NCBI RefSeq assembly: GCF_017591435.1
Contig: NC_059268.1
Location: 20,486,684-20,550,683, forward strand
DNA length: 64,000 nucleotides
Reading direction: 5' to 3'
Source of the DNA: Portunus trituberculatus
Lineage: Eukaryota > Arthropoda > Malacostraca > Decapoda > Portunidae
The translations under genes and the position numbers were made by a program. Each line of letters opens with the position of its first letter. Within the stretch, counting starts at the first letter, position 1. Shown here piece by piece: positions 50,448 to 63,158 of the stretch. The notes under the pieces are model-generated. The model was not told the DNA's origin and did not search any database. It saw only the letters and a list, made by a program, of their open reading frames with translations.

Positions 50448-52112
50448 TCAGTCTGCCTCTGCATCTGAGGGTGGATGGGTGTCCTTGTATCTCTGGACCT
50501 CAACCTACAGAATAAATACACCATCATATTAGTTTGAGCTTTTTTCATATGCTGAATTTGAATGATTATTTATGCTTACAGATATAAGCATTGTGCATTA
50601 CAGAGCATAACTGTTAGGGTTCAGACAATCTGTGTTGAGTTTCTATTGCAATAGCAAGGCATGTGCTTGAGTAGGAAGTAATCAGTGTAAATGGTTTCCT
50701 GTGTTAGAACAAACATAATTACTGTAGACATATTTCCATATTTACCAGTGTTGCTGGAAAAATTTTACTTTATTGGCTTCCACCAAAAAATCTTAGGTGT
50801 GTAGATAAAGTCAAGGTTATATGTACAAGATAATGCCAAGGAATGGAACTAAAAGTATGCTTTTTTTTTTTTCATAAAGTAAAGTAATTGTAGGCATGAT
50901 GTTTTCACATTCTTGTGAGTTGCTGCAAGGATTGGTGCAGGCCTGTTAGCATGATGTCTTAATTGATGATGTTCATTACTTTTTTTTCTGTCTTATATTC
51001 TGGAGCATGGAGCTTCTATAGTATAATTACGTAAAGAATGAGAGTCTGCTGATTAATGCTTCTATAAGCCTGACACATCACCAGCTCAGAGATTAACACA
51101 CAAGCACAAGATCTACAAATATTATCCACTTTGAAAAAAACAACACAGGAACACACAACACAATCTCCCAACCAATGACAGAACAGATCAAACAGCCATC
51201 CATGGCTACCTGCACCAACCACTCATGAGCCACCAGTGACCAATCATAAGCCAGGACCTGCATATATCAGGAGACACACACATCCACTGCATCACTTTGC
51301 CTGAAGATGTTTTCCGTGTTGAAGTGAAGTGTCATGAATAATGAACCATCTTTTGGAAAGCTTGGGGCCACTCAAAGAGAGACTTGCTTAGACAAACTGA
51401 GACACAGCTCGTAAGAGCTGAATAATGGAGAAGTCATTATAAGTTTCAACACTGTCGGCACAAAAAGAGAATATATATATAAACAGGTTGACCGCTAATA
51501 CTCTGGCATTGTTTAATTTCAAACCTCATATAATACAGCACATTTTAGGCAGGCTGTATTTTCCCTTTTAAACAAACTGTGGATGCATGATTAGTTCAGC
51601 CTCCACAGCCACAGACAACACTACAATTTCAATATGATTCCTCTGCTATGCACACTACATCTAGTGAGAAGAGGGCACTGCTTTGTCTTCTAGATTCGAT
51701 GCACAAAATGACAATTATTACCATAGCCACATGAATGCTGACACTAGTGAAAGATAGTTTTATACTTAATTGTCACTGAACATTTGTCATTCCTTCATTA
51801 CTGTGATATATAACGTATCCAATAACAATAGAGAAGCTGTCTAATTTCAAGCAATAACACTACATTAAGGAATGGTTACATAAATGATGAACACTACCAA
51901 AATAACTCTACAAAGCTGTGGAATGTGTGAATCAATGCGTCACTGTTGCCAATACGAATGATGTAACTAACAAGACAACCTCAGCAAGACCATTAGTGGC
52001 GTGCCTTTCCCTGTATCACTGTCAACACTTGCATAAATGAACTGATAAAAGCTTGGATCAAAGGATATGCATTAGAGAGAGAGCTGACAAAGGCTTGAGT
52101 CAAAGGATATGC

Positions 52113-52206
<94 letters not shown>

Positions 52207-55200
52207 AGGTGAACATCAGGGATAAGGTATTACTTCTAGCAGCGAGGGCTTTCAAGAAACAAGCCAAGTGAACATTTCTCTATGATGCTCAGCTGGAACA
52301 ACAAAACCATGATGCAACAAGCACAAATTTAAAATTATTATTCCTTAGACTTACACATCAATGAAGTATTTTCTTAGCTTTTTATTCACTGGTAACTTAA
52401 TACATTTATTTCTTTTCTATGTGTAAAATTTGGTGTGCCAATATTTGTAGCTTAACCCCTTCAATACTGGAACACATTTTTACCTTGAGTTTTGGGTACT
52501 ATAGACCTTTTTATTGACATTAGGAAGGGTCTATGAAGGGTGGAAGATAAATGGCAAGAGTTTTCACTATTTTAATCCCTATGTAAGTTTCTGAAGGTGT
52601 ATAAAATCACTAAATAGTAAGCAGAATGAATATGAAAGCACGTCATGGCACTGAAGGGGTTAGAATAATGTTTTCACCCACCTCAATTTTTTCCCTGATC
52701 TCTTCATTAAGCTTCTTTAAGTCCTTGAGAGCCTTGTGGAGGACTTGCAGGGCTGGGGTGCTGTGGGTCTGCACTCTCACATGGATCTTTCTCTCCATGG
52801 GGTGGGGGACTGTGTAGCCACAAAATTCCACATCAGGACTGCAATGAAAGAGCAATGACAGATGGTGTTCCTTGTTCATCTATCTGTATACACTCTATCT
52901 GTATACTGGGTTGGCAATCACATACAAAAGGGGAGGTCTAAACAAGGCATTATGTTTTCTACAATGAAGTAGCAATGACAGATGGCGTTCCTTGTTCATC
53001 TATATGTATACTGGGTTGGGGCAATCACATACACAAGGGAGGTCTAAACAAGGCATCATGTTTTCTGCAATGAAACACCAATGACAGATGGTATTCCTTG
53101 TTCATCTCTCTATCTATATACTCTCTATCTATCTGTAAGCTGGCTTGGCAATCACATACACAAGGCATCATGTTCTCTGCAATGAAAAAGCAATAATAGA
53201 TGGTGTTCATTGTTCATCTCTCTATCTTTAAACTCTATCTATCTGTATGCTAGCTTGGTAATCACATACACAAGGAAGGTCTAAACATGATGTGGCAGGA
53301 CAATAACCAACACTAAGGCGACACCGTAAAAAATGTGCAAAAAAAGTGAAAAAAGAAAAGAAAAGGAGGTATAGTTTTTGTGATAGAGTAATCAGCCAAC
53401 GGAATGCATGAAGTTGTGAGTGCAAGGAGCAATTATAGACTTAAATGTGACAAAATTAACTTCAAAAGACAGCAATGTGAGCTTGACTCAATCCTGTAAA
53501 AAGAGAAATAAGTAACATCATTCACATCCTTAACAGACAAAGAACACCTGAAAAAATGGACATGAGCATGGTAAAGAAACAAAAGCTGAACAAATAAAAA
53601 ATCGCTTCTTTCTGACATGCTCCCTTCATCCTGTCTTTGGATCTTGTAGTACAAACAAGACACAAAATAGTTACCTAATCATTCACTCCTCATTTGATCT
53701 TCCTATTCTTCTTTACGTCTTAGCATAGAAATTCTCAGACCATATACAGAACAGGCTTGGGAAAGAAATGGGAAGGAAGTGGTTCTCTAACAGATTGGTA
53801 GATGAATAGAATAGATTCAGCAATCATGTTAGTGCTGAGTCAATGAGGAGCTTTAAAAGAAGATTAGATGAATTTATGGATGGGGATGACAGATAGAATT
53901 AAGTTGCTTTGCTCATACAGGGACTGCCACGTGTAGGCCTGACAACTTCTTGCAGCTTCTTATGTTCAGTACCAGGTAAACAGAAGAAAGTCCATGTGTG
54001 TTGCCCCTATAGCAGCCCTCTCACTCACTTCTGCATGATGATGTGCTTGAGTGCATTGCCCAGCGTGTGATCCTCATCATTGATCACAAAGGTGCGGTTG
54101 TAATCGTCCTGGCTGGGGCCCGTCACCTGCAAGTCATCAAAGTGGTCAAACAAGGCAAGGCACAACACACAGGCTTTTATTAATTCCTGGCTTTGTATTT
54201 TTCCATCCTATGACTTGAGCAGGGAGGTTAAAAAGCATAATTAATTAAAAAAGAAGAAAGAAGGAACAATTTGGGAAAGATTTTTGAAGCCGTGTAATAA
54301 TGAAAAGCGACATAATGCAGGAAATAACAGAAACAAGGACACTTTTACTAATCTCTGGTTCTGCATTTCTCCTTCCTGTGACTAGAGTGCTTTGAGGAGG
54401 GAGGTTACAAGCATGAATAATTAAAGGAAGAGCATTTTGGGAAGAACCGAGGAAGCTGTGTAATAATGAAGGAAACACAGTGCAGGAAATAACAGAAGCA
54501 AGGAAGCTTTTACTGATCTCTCCTTCCTGTGACTAGAGTTCTTCGAGTTGGGAGGTTACAAGCATAAACAATTAAAAAGAAGAAAAAAGAAGAAGCATTT
54601 TGGGATGGACTGATGAAGCCGTGTAATAATGAAAGCGACATAGTGAAAAAATAATAGAATCAAGGAGTGAATGGCTACATTAATGTTACAAAAGGATTTA
54701 CAAAGGTTTCTAGAAGATAATCATCCTACTTATGCCTATAAGAAGATGAGCATTACATTTTTGCTATTAATAAACAGTTAATCTTACAGTTAGGAGACAA
54801 AGATGCATATTTTTGTTAAGATACACCAAAATATTTTCCCTGCATTAGATTATCAACACATCTTTGCCTCCGTACTCTCCCAAACCTGCACGGGGACATG
54901 AAACTAAGTGGGCCTTTATTTTTTCTCTTGCCCTAGCTGTCCATTTACACTGAAAAAATACATGGCCTAACTATGCTACCTTTAAGACCACCTCACACGA
55001 ATATATCAACACATTGGTCTCGTCATACTCTCTTCAACCTGTATGGAGACTGGAAAATAAGTGGGCCTTTATTTCTTACTCTTTCTGTTGCCCTAGCTTT
55101 CCTCTTACATTGAAAACAACATGGCCTCACTATGCTACCATTAGGACCACCTTATACCAACACATCAATACATTTGTCCCGTCATACTCTCTCGGAACTG

Positions 55201-56790
55201 CACGGGGAGTGGAAACTAAGTGTGCCTTTATTTCTTACTCTTTCTGTTGCCCTAGCTTTCCTCTTACATTGAAAAAAAAACATGGCCTAACTATGCTACC
55301 TTTAGGACCATCTCACACGAACATATCAAGATATTTGTCCCATCATACTCTCTCAAACCTGCAAGGGGGCTGAAAAATAAGTGGGCCTTTATTTCTTACT
55401 CTTTCTGTTGCCCTTACATTGAAAAATATATGGCCAAACTATGCTACCATTAGGACCACCTCACACCAGCACATTAACACATTTGTCCCTGTCCTTTGGC
55501 TAACTGTCAGCTCTGTATGGAGACTGGCGACTGAGTGGACCTTTTATCTTCATCTCGTTAATGCCCTTGGCCAGTCCTCTACTCTTACATAAAAAAGAAT
55601 GGAAGAACAGAAGACACAGTAGAATTGGTATTACTGCAGTTTCAACCAATACAACCCCATTTTACCCTATCGGAAAATGGGGTTAGGTTAGTTTATGCTA
55701 TGTTACAACCCCACTTTTCCAAGAGGTCCCCAAGCTTGTTAGACATAGGGAAAAAAGAAATATAAGATAGGGTACATTGGTTGAAACTGCAAATTTACTC
55801 TAGAATTAAACCATTAATATATATATGGCAAGGCAAGGTAAGGCAAACACACACTGTATCTTATTCCTAACTGGCACTCTCTTCATATACACATCCCACC
55901 TGGTTTCCTTAATTCCCGCCTCCCCGCTTTGCTGATATGATGTTACATATAAGAAGGGAAAGAGAAAGAAAAGAGTGGAGGAAAAGAGAGGAGGGAGGAA
56001 AAGAAAGAAAAAAGTGGAGGAAATGGGATTAAAAACAGGAGAAAGAAAATGGATACTAAATAGAGGTAATGGAAATAAAACAAGTGAGACAGAAAAAAAT
56101 GGATAAGACAAACACACACACTGTATCATATCCTACCCTATCCTAACCTATGCTAGCCCTCTTCCACGTGTGTCTACAATGAACTTCACTCGCAAAACTC
56201 TCTCAACAACCTCAAATTTTGCCCACATAGTTATTTACCCATTCCAGTTTGTTCTTCTCCTTGTTCTCGTTCACATTCTGAAGCCGAAACCCGTCTGCTC
56301 CAACAGGCATGGTGGTGGTGGTGGTGGTGGATGCACGAAGCTACGGTGGTGGTGGATGCACGATGCTACGGTGGTGGTGGTTTTTCTTCTATTTCTTATT
56401 TTTCGTGGTCTTTACAGCTCTTAATAGGTCCCTCTGTGCTGTTTTTCGTCCTTCACAGCCCGTAGGAGGGACAAGAAGTGACGAATGTTGTTGTTATTGT
56501 TGTTGGTGGTGGTGGTGGATGCACGGAACTTTGGTGGTGGTAGTGGAGGTAGTTTTCTTCTATTTCTTCTTTTTTGTGGTCTTTAAAGCTCTTAATAGGT
56601 CCCTCTGTGCTGTTTTTCGGCCTTCTCAGCCTGTAGGAGGGACAAAAGATGATGAGTGTTGTTTATAACAGGCTGCCTGAGTGACTGTCTCGTGCAAGGG
56701 ACAGTACTGTAATGATGATAAATGAGCAGCGTTGCGACTTTGCGACTTTGCGATATGAAGTAGCAAAAAGAATGATAATGAAGTATTTAG

Positions 56791-56850
<60 letters not shown>

Positions 56851-57085
56851 AACCCCTTCTGTACCATGACGCGTTTCCATATTCATTCTGCTTACTATTT
56901 GGTGATTTTATACAGCTTCAGAAACTTATGTGGGGGATTAGAATAGTGAAGACTGTGACCATTAATCTTCTGACCTACATAGACTCTTCCTAAAGTCAAT
57001 AAAATGGTCTAATCATACACAAATCTCAAGGTAAAACTGTGTCCCAGTACTGAAGGGGTTAAGAAACATTTAATTCACATTCAAA

Positions 57086-57132
<47 letters not shown>

Positions 57133-57225
57133 CAGAGTTCAACATCCTAACACGCCCCAGCCACGATCACCTCCACCTACCCGTTACCTTAGCGACTTCT
57201 CTGTGGTTCCGTCAGTCCCACCCAT
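50448..57225 (-). CDS. POLR1D: RPAC2, shared subunit of RNA polymerases I and III
   Basis: RPAC2 (AC19) pairs with RPAC1 to form the alpha-like assembly platform of RNA polymerases I and III in the nucleus. Three exons are secure: 54126-54029 (or from 54112), 52838-52682 and 50504-50448. They read FVINDEDHTLGNALKHIIMQ, NPDVEFCGYTVPHPMERKIH, then a coiled C-terminal helix ending PPSDAEAD and a TGA at 50448. DEDHTLGN and PDVEFCGYT match the conserved alpha-like core. A possible first exon at 57225-57188 (MGGTDGTTEKSL) joins in frame only if the alternative AG before 54112 is used. The product would be 111 residues, close to the usual 110-140. Confidence 0.85.
50505..52681 (-). other. POLR1D last intron
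   Basis: The intron holds a repeat-like CA-rich block at about 51030-51330 ending CCTGAAGATGTTTTCCG, a (GA)n tract at 52115-52204 that reads (CU)n in the transcript, and TTAA miniature element copy H 18 bases from the donor. The rest is AT-rich with nothing recognisable. Confidence 0.65.
52452..52663 (+). mobile_element. TTAA miniature element, copy H
   Basis: TTAA at 52452-52455 is followed by CCCCTTCAATACTGGAAC. The right end reads GGCACTGAAGGGG then TTAG, one change from TTAA. Confidence 0.86.
52839..53290. repeat. Tandem array of ~110-120-bp units containing the POLR1D acceptor
   Basis: About four units of CTGCAATGAAA, CAATGACAGATGG, TTCCTTGTTCATCT, TATACTGGGTTGGC, CAATCACATACA and GGTCTAAACAAGGCAT run from the exon at 52682-52838 outward. 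The CTGCAATG/CTACAATG motif recurs at 52839, 52959, 53065 and 53177. Confidence 0.85.
53735..53975 (+). mobile_element. 3' fragment of a CR1-like retrotransposon
   Basis: The frame reads WFSNRLVDE and, after a slip, SMRSFKRRLDEFMDGDDR, a typical CR1-like C-terminus. It is followed by CATACAGGGACTGCCACGTG, TAGGCCTGACAAC and a TTCTTATGTTC tail. It lies in the POLR1D intron between the two main exons. Confidence 0.7.
54175..54665. repeat. Tandem repeat, three ~160-bp units
   Basis: Each unit contains CTGTGACTAGAG or a variant, GGGAGGTTACAAGCAT, a poly-purine AAGAAG run, GCATTTTGGGA, GCCGTGTAATAATGAA and GGAAATAACAGAA. It is intronic in POLR1D if the upstream exon is right. Confidence 0.8.
54845..55530. 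repeat. Tandem repeat, about four ~155-160-bp units
   Basis: GTGGGCCTTTATTTC or a variant recurs near 54908, 55061, 55220 and 55381. Each unit also holds CATGGCCTAACTATGCTACC, TTAGGACCACCTCACAC and GTCATACTCTCT. The unit differs from that of the array at 54175-54665. Confidence 0.88.
56308..56665. repeat. Direct duplication, ~170-190 bp
   Basis: A (GGT)n block, GGATGCACG, TTTTCTTCTATTTCTT and CTCTTAATAGGTCCCTCTGT occur twice, the last at about 56418 and 56588, each time followed by CTGTAGGAGGGAC or a close variant. Confidence 0.8.
56791..56848. repeat. (GA)n microsatellite abutting a miniature element
   Basis: About 29 units ending exactly at the TTAA of copy I. Confidence 0.9.
56849..57062 (-). 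mobile_element. TTAA miniature element, copy I
   Basis: TTAA at 56849-56852 and 57059-57062 flanks CCCCTTCTGTACCATG and CAGTACTGAAGGGG ends. It is the most complete reverse-oriented copy. Confidence 0.9.
57188..57225 (-). CDS. POLR1D: Possible first coding exon of POLR1D
   Basis: An ATG at 57225 opens a 38-nt frame ending at a GTAACG donor. Spliced to the AG just before 54112 it continues into SQDDYNRTF of the conserved exon. Spliced to the better-looking AG before 54126 it hits a stop at once. The exon is short and weakly supported, and a different upstream exon remains possible. Confidence 0.4.
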
Positions 57226-57604
57226 ACAAAACACCAAGAGGGTCCTTGTGGGTGTAACATTGCTGATAAGGTCTGGTGAGGTGACGGTGTTTTAAGTTTG
57301 GCTATTGAGGGAGGTGTGTGTCCCCCAAAAAAAAAAAAAAAAAAGAACATTAAACATTCAAAAGACAAAAGTATCCACAGAACTTATCCTAATACACGCA
57401 AGCAACCCACAACACCATGAACTACATCCAAACACACTGAAACGACTCCATACGCACCCAAAATCTACTCAAAACACATTCAAAACACCCTTTACATACA
57501 AATAACACCACGAAGCACTTAAAACACGTTAAAATCACCTTAAAGCATCTAATGCACACTAAACGTATCAGGTGGGCTCTCTCCTTGATAACGAAAGACA
57601 TGGC

Positions 57605-57672
<68 letters not shown>

Positions 57673-57796
57673 AAATTGTCACTGGCTTCAGCTGCTTCTG
57701 ACGTAGCCCAACTGGCCTGCCTGCCTGCTATCTACACCTACTATTCCGTACGTTCATCTTCCCCTCCCCTATCCTTCTAATACCTTCTCCACCCGC

Positions 57797-57837
<41 letters not shown>

Positions 57838-58042
57838 ATGCAGGACAGCGTTACGTCCCGCCGCCGTGCCTCCTAGGACCACTGCGCGCCGGGAGGATTT
57901 ACATTATACAGCCACAAAACAAACCACGTCACAGGAAAACAGAAGCCCTCGCCTGGTGTGAGCTTACCAGGTGTTGCTACTGAAGAATTATATGGCCAGG
58001 ATTGACAGTGCTGGCGTCTGTACATACACGCGCGTCTATACT

Positions 58043-58086
<44 letters not shown>

Positions 58087-58407
58087 CGTATGCGTCTGCC
58101 AATCTGTTAATGGATGCTTGTGCGTAAAGGAAGTGAAAATCAAATGAATAGATGAATAAATGCATAAGAAATGGAAATATAATCGGATAAAATAAAGGAT
58201 AAAAATACTACTGAATGAAAAGTACGAAGAAGGAGACGAATAAAAAAAGAAAACGTTATTACATTGAGATGAATAAATAAAAGTTTGTGACTCATATTCC
58301 CTTCCTCCCTCGACAATCTCCTGGAAGAAATAGTCACGGTATAGTAACTCCCAGTGCTGTGTGTGGCTGTCACTTCCTTGTCCGTCCCAACATAGGAACA
58401 CTTAGGC

Positions 58408-58632
58408 CAGTATTCTCTAAACTAAAGGCTTCGCTCTCACACCATCACTACTTTCCAAAGGCTTTCGTTGAAGATGTTCATGTTTTTAAGGGTACTTTTA
58501 TAGTTCTGGTGATGGACTGGTAAGATTTTTCGATTATTATAAGGAGAAACTGTCTTGAAAACCCAGCTACTCGTCTCTGTGGTCTTGGAAGACTGTCGTG
58601 GTGAGATAGCAAGGCGTTTCTGAATACGGGCG
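58408..58632 (+). mobile_element. Inverted-repeat element of the TATTCTGAAACGC family, copy 1
   Basis: The segment runs from CCAGTATTCT through GCTCTCACACCATCAC, then TTCTGGTGATGGACTGG and CTCGTCTCTGTGGTCTTGGA, to GTCGTGGTGAGATAGCAAGG and CGTTTCTGAATACGGG. Its ends are inverted repeats of each other. Confidence 0.75.
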
Positions 58633-59246
58633 TTATACAGCCATTGACATATACTACAAAAATAACAATAGTGTATAATAACGAGAAGGAACACTAGCAA
58701 GCCTTTTTGAATGGGAAACTTTACAGACACGCCTTGAATCTAATACAAACAACGTAGTGACTAGGTTTGATTGAGAGGAGGAAGAGAGGAAGGGAGAGAG
58801 GGATATGGGAGATGGCCCTTCCCTCTGTACACAAAGCCCCTTGAGAAGTAAGGCGCTGTGACGGACAACACGAGTAATCATGACCTCTCTCTCTTTCTCT
58901 CTTAGTGTGTGTGTCTGTGTGGAGGGAGAGAGAAAGAGAGAAGGGGGGCGGGATGGGAAGAGGTTCCTGCATATCATATCTAAGAACCCCCCAAAAACAC
59001 GAATAGAATTTAAAAGAAGGAAAAATTAAATAAAAGACCATTTGACTCTCCTCTTTTCGTCCTCCCTTCACAAGTATGACCCTCCTTTGTCTCTCTCTTC
59101 TTTAAGCCCTTCCTGTCTTCCTTCCTTCTCCTCCTCTTCCTCCTCCTCCTCTTCACAAGCCTCAGGTCACTGCTATGGGTGAAGGAAGGAGACAGGGATC
59201 CCACCAATTTCACGGACAGATGAGTGTGGGAGAGTTGAGAGAAAGT

Positions 59247-59447
<201 letters not shown>

Positions 59448-59722
59448 AGAGAAGGGCAATGTATCCTCTCTTACCATCTCTAGCGTGAGAGTGGAAGGGA
59501 ACTGGCAGAAGTACTGAAGTGACACAAGGAATACTACAAGACCAACCCTCGAGAACTGCGAAGGCTTATCTGGAGAGGAGTAAAAATAACGGGTTGAGTT
59601 TGACAAAGTTGCATTTCAGAGAGATAGGAAGAGAGAGTGGTTTATAAATAGAATGGCAGGGTGTTCGGGATATACCTAGAGTGACGTCAGCAAAATTCTC
59701 AGTATCAGTAACCAAGATAGAG

Positions 59723-60279
59723 AGAAATAATGAGATCGACTTTGAATGTAAGACAAGAAACAGGAAGGAATTGGTTTACAGATAGAGTTGAAATAGACAC
59801 ACTAATTAAGTTGTTAGTGCTGAGTTAGCTGTAAAAAGAAGATTAAACTAGAAATAATGAGATCAACTTTGAATTTAATCCCTTGAATACAGGAAAACAT
59901 TTTTAATTTGAGATTTGTGTACGATTAGACCATTTTATTGGCATTAGGAAGAGTCTATGGAGGTCAGAAGATTAATAACCAGAGTCTTCAGAATTTTAAT
60001 CCTCCACATAAGTTTTTTGAAGCTGTATAAAATCACCAAATAGTAAGTAGAATGAATATGGAAACACGTCATGGTACTGAAGGGGTTAAGTCAAGAGATA
60101 GGAAGAAATTGGTTCAAAGAGCTGAAATAGACTCAGTAATTAGATTGTTAATGTTTAGTTAGTTGTAAATGAAGATTAGACGAATTTGTATGTGGAAATA
60201 AGTACAGGTATGTTTTGTACCGAGCCTGTTACGTGTAGACCTGATGGCTGCTTGCAGTAACCTTTGTGTTCTTGTGCTC
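59723..60279 (+). mobile_element. Two tandem CR1-tail fragments, one interrupted by copy J
   Basis: AATAATGAGATC, ACTTTGAAT, AGGAAGAAATTGGTT or variants, and GTTAGTGCTGAGTTAG occur twice, from 59723 and from 59851. The second copy is split by the TTAA element at 59875-60089 and continues to the GTGTAGACCTGATGGCT and CTTGTGCTC tail near 60275. Confidence 0.7.
59875..60089 (+). mobile_element. TTAA miniature element, copy J
   Basis: TTAA at 59875-59878 and 60086-60089 flanks TCCCTTGAATACAGG and GGTACTGAAGGGG ends. The neighbouring duplicate of the host sequence shows the empty site. Confidence 0.88.
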
Positions 60280-60493
60280 TTAATCCCTTCAGTACCAGAA
60301 CACGTTCTCATATTCATTCTGGTTGCTATTTGGTGATTTTATACAGCTTCAGAAACATATATTGAGATTAGAATAGTAAAGACTCTAGCCATTATTCTCT
60401 TGACCTCTATAGACCCTTCCTGATGCAAATAAAATGGTCTAACCTCACCCAAAAATCAAGGTAAAAAAGGCGACTCGGTATTGAAGGAATTAA
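60280..60493 (-). mobile_element. TTAA miniature element, copy K
   Basis: TTAA at 60280-60283 and 60490-60493 flanks TCCCTTCAGTACCAGAAC and GGTATTGAAGGAA ends. It is in opposite orientation to copy J, 190 bases away. Confidence 0.86.
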
Positions 60494-60703
60494 AAGACTC
60501 GCATACAGACGGGATTCTCAGTTGCATCGCGATGTTTATAGTTAGCGAGCGTAGTCCCTGTGTGCTCTTGTCTACCTGCCAGGTGTGTCGGTAACCCCCT
60601 TCCTTCTAATTCTAGCAACCACCACCACTATCACAGCCGCCACCGCCGCCACCGCCGCACCTTTCCGCAGATTTAAGTTTTCTGTGTAAGGGATGAGTGT
60701 CAA

Positions 60704-60707
<4 letters not shown>

Positions 60708-60800
<93 letters not shown>
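60708..60800. repeat. (CA)n microsatellite
   Basis: About 46 pure units. Confidence 0.95.
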
Positions 60801-60801
<1 letters not shown>

Positions 60802-61231
60802 CAATTAGACAGGTATTGAAGGGTATAGAGAAACATATGCAAAGTTTATAGTTGTGGTCTACGATAACCAAAATAATAAGACCGTAAAAAGAAGAAAAAA
60901 GTGAAAAAAAGGAAGTGAACACGAGCTTGATCAATCATTTCAATAGACAACATAATAAAAAGAATGGATAAATAAATGGCCATGTTACAAATACACAAGT
61001 CTCGAGTCTAACTATTATGAACAGCTACGCATTGAAACACTGACGCACAAACATACACATTCTCCCTTCTGAAAACCTTACATTTTTCTGAAGGTTATTA
61101 TTACTGGGCTCATCTTTAATCTCTCTCAGAAACATCACGAACAGCTACGTATTAAAAAAAAGCTAACACAAACATATATACATCTTTTTTATACGTTAAA
61201 TTTTTGTTGGAGAAGTTATTACTAGGTTCAC

Positions 61232-61264
<33 letters not shown>

Positions 61265-62692
61265 TGTGTGTGCATGTGTGTGTGTTTCTTTCCCCGTTTT
61301 TCTTTTCGTCCAATGAAAATATGCACAAGAAGACCAAACAAGGGCGGCGGGTTGCTCTCCTCGGTGCAGCTGGGCCACGAAAACCCCCTCGCAGGAATGA
61401 ACAAGTCAACAAACACCAGAAAGATGTAACTGGGTGCCTCTTTATCCTCTTCATCCTCCTCCTTCAACTCTTAATTTTCCTTCTTACTCTCCTCCTAATT
61501 CATGTTTTTAGTATTCAACTTCATGCTTTCTCTTCCTCCTCCTTCTACTTATCTTCCTCTTCTCTTATTTTTCTTCGTTTCTTCTTTGCTTGCTCTTTAA
61601 ACTCCTCCTCTTCTAATATCTTCTTGATAATTTGCTTTTAATTCTCTTTTATTCTTCTTTATCTCAAGCTATTCACTCAATCAGCCTTAGACGAACCCAA
61701 GTGATGCAGGAACATCCAATCAAAGTTAAACAGACTCATCTCCTTCACTGCTGGTCACTCTTCGCTGCCACGTTCAATCACCCGCTGGCCAAATGTTCCT
61801 GAGTCAATAAATGATGAGATGTTCAAACAAGACCAAACAGTGTAGGCTCTCATACCCGCCGTGCTGTCCGCCGCCACTCGCTTCGGCCTGCTGTATGTCT
61901 CTTATCATGCCCCTCTCTCTCTTTTGCAACGCAACTATTGTTAATCTGACTCTATAACCGTATAAATAATCTTAAAAACACGTGTCACTTCATCTATATT
62001 GACCGCAGGAGTGTTGTTAGAACTATGGGTAAAATTAACTAGTTGTGAGTTGTCATTATACCTTTTTTACCTTTTTTTGACAAGTAATGATAAGCAGGAA
62101 CAAACCGTCACGCATTCCTGGTTTGTTTGATTACTCCAGTCTACGTTGACTATTGGTAAGAGGGAGGGAGACCAGCACATCACAGTAATAGATCCTGCAC
62201 TCTCCAGCCAACAGCAGCAGCAGCAGTAACCGGTACAAAGGGCATTGAGTCCCGGTAGTGTGTGGTGTGGGTGAGGTGTGTACTCTGTGCAGTGTATGAG
62301 GCGACTCAGTAATGTGTGTTTGGGGTCGCGCTGAGTAAGGGAAGGTAGACCAGGTAGCATGTGAAGATCCTGTCACATGCACTGTCCAATTTTGTTACTA
62401 CCACCACCACCACTACTACCATTATAGTCTGTCTACTCTAAAGTGGCTCCTGGGTCTGGGTTTGAATGGTGGCCCAGGGATTGCGTGGTTGTCATATCTT
62501 GAGGAAAACAGTGAGCTATCCTTGTAATAAGTGCCTTGATCAACAGAAAACAAGTATTATTCACATCAAATCAATTACGTTATCAATAAGCTACAATATG
62601 TTTGAAATCCAGGAGTCATTTTAGAGTAGAAAGACTATACTACTGCTATAACTCAGAGCTTGTCATCTTTCCCACACAACTCTACTGGTAAA

Positions 62693-62916
62693 CATCCTGA
62701 AACACTTCCGCGCTGCACCTCCACTGCTTTGAAAAGCCTCTAATTGTAGTGACTTGGAGTTTATAAGCGTGTTTTTAGTTCTAGTGACAGATTAACAAGA
62801 TTTCTACATTATTCACATGATAAACGCTCTTGAAAATGCGGTTACTCGTCTCTATGGCCTTGGAAAATAGTCTTGGTGAGAAAGAAAGAGAGAGAGAAAG
62901 CGTTTCTGAATACGGC
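62693..62916 (+). mobile_element. TATTCTGAAACGC family, copy 2
   Basis: CATCCTGAAACACTTCCGCG at the left, a shared interior (GTGACAGATTAACAAGATTT, CTCGTCTCTATGGCCTTGG) and AAGCGTTTCTGAATACGG at the right. Confidence 0.75.
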
Positions 62917-63158
62917 ACTAATACACATGATCTCACTGCCTTGGCTGACCCGCACTTCCCACTCATGACCCCTCCAGGCCTTAAGACGCGGCCCACACTG
63001 TGTCTGTCTGTCTGTCTGTCGAACTGGTTGACTGCACGCTCCTTCCCCCATCACTAGTTGCCACTGCGCATCAACACAAAGGAACACGAAGGAAGAACAA
63101 CCACCAGCTAACGTTTAGGTTCTTGCGAGGTGTGTGATAAGTAATTTGACGAGACCAA

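Noticed and set aside
51030..51330. Possible Penelope-like 3' end (CCTGAAGATG motif)
   Set aside because: Only one short motif resembles such an end and there is no reverse transcriptase or GIY-YIG sequence, so I did not call an element.
53698..53980. Coding exon reading SMRSFKRRLDEFMDGDDR
   Set aside because: This is the conserved C-terminal tail of CR1-like reverse transcriptases, repeated elsewhere in the window, and not a host exon.
61204..61641. 145-residue plus-strand open frame with a hydrophobic tail
   Set aside because: It starts in a (GT)n repeat, and the hydrophobic part is a translation of CT/TC-rich DNA. No splice sites or family resemblance support it.
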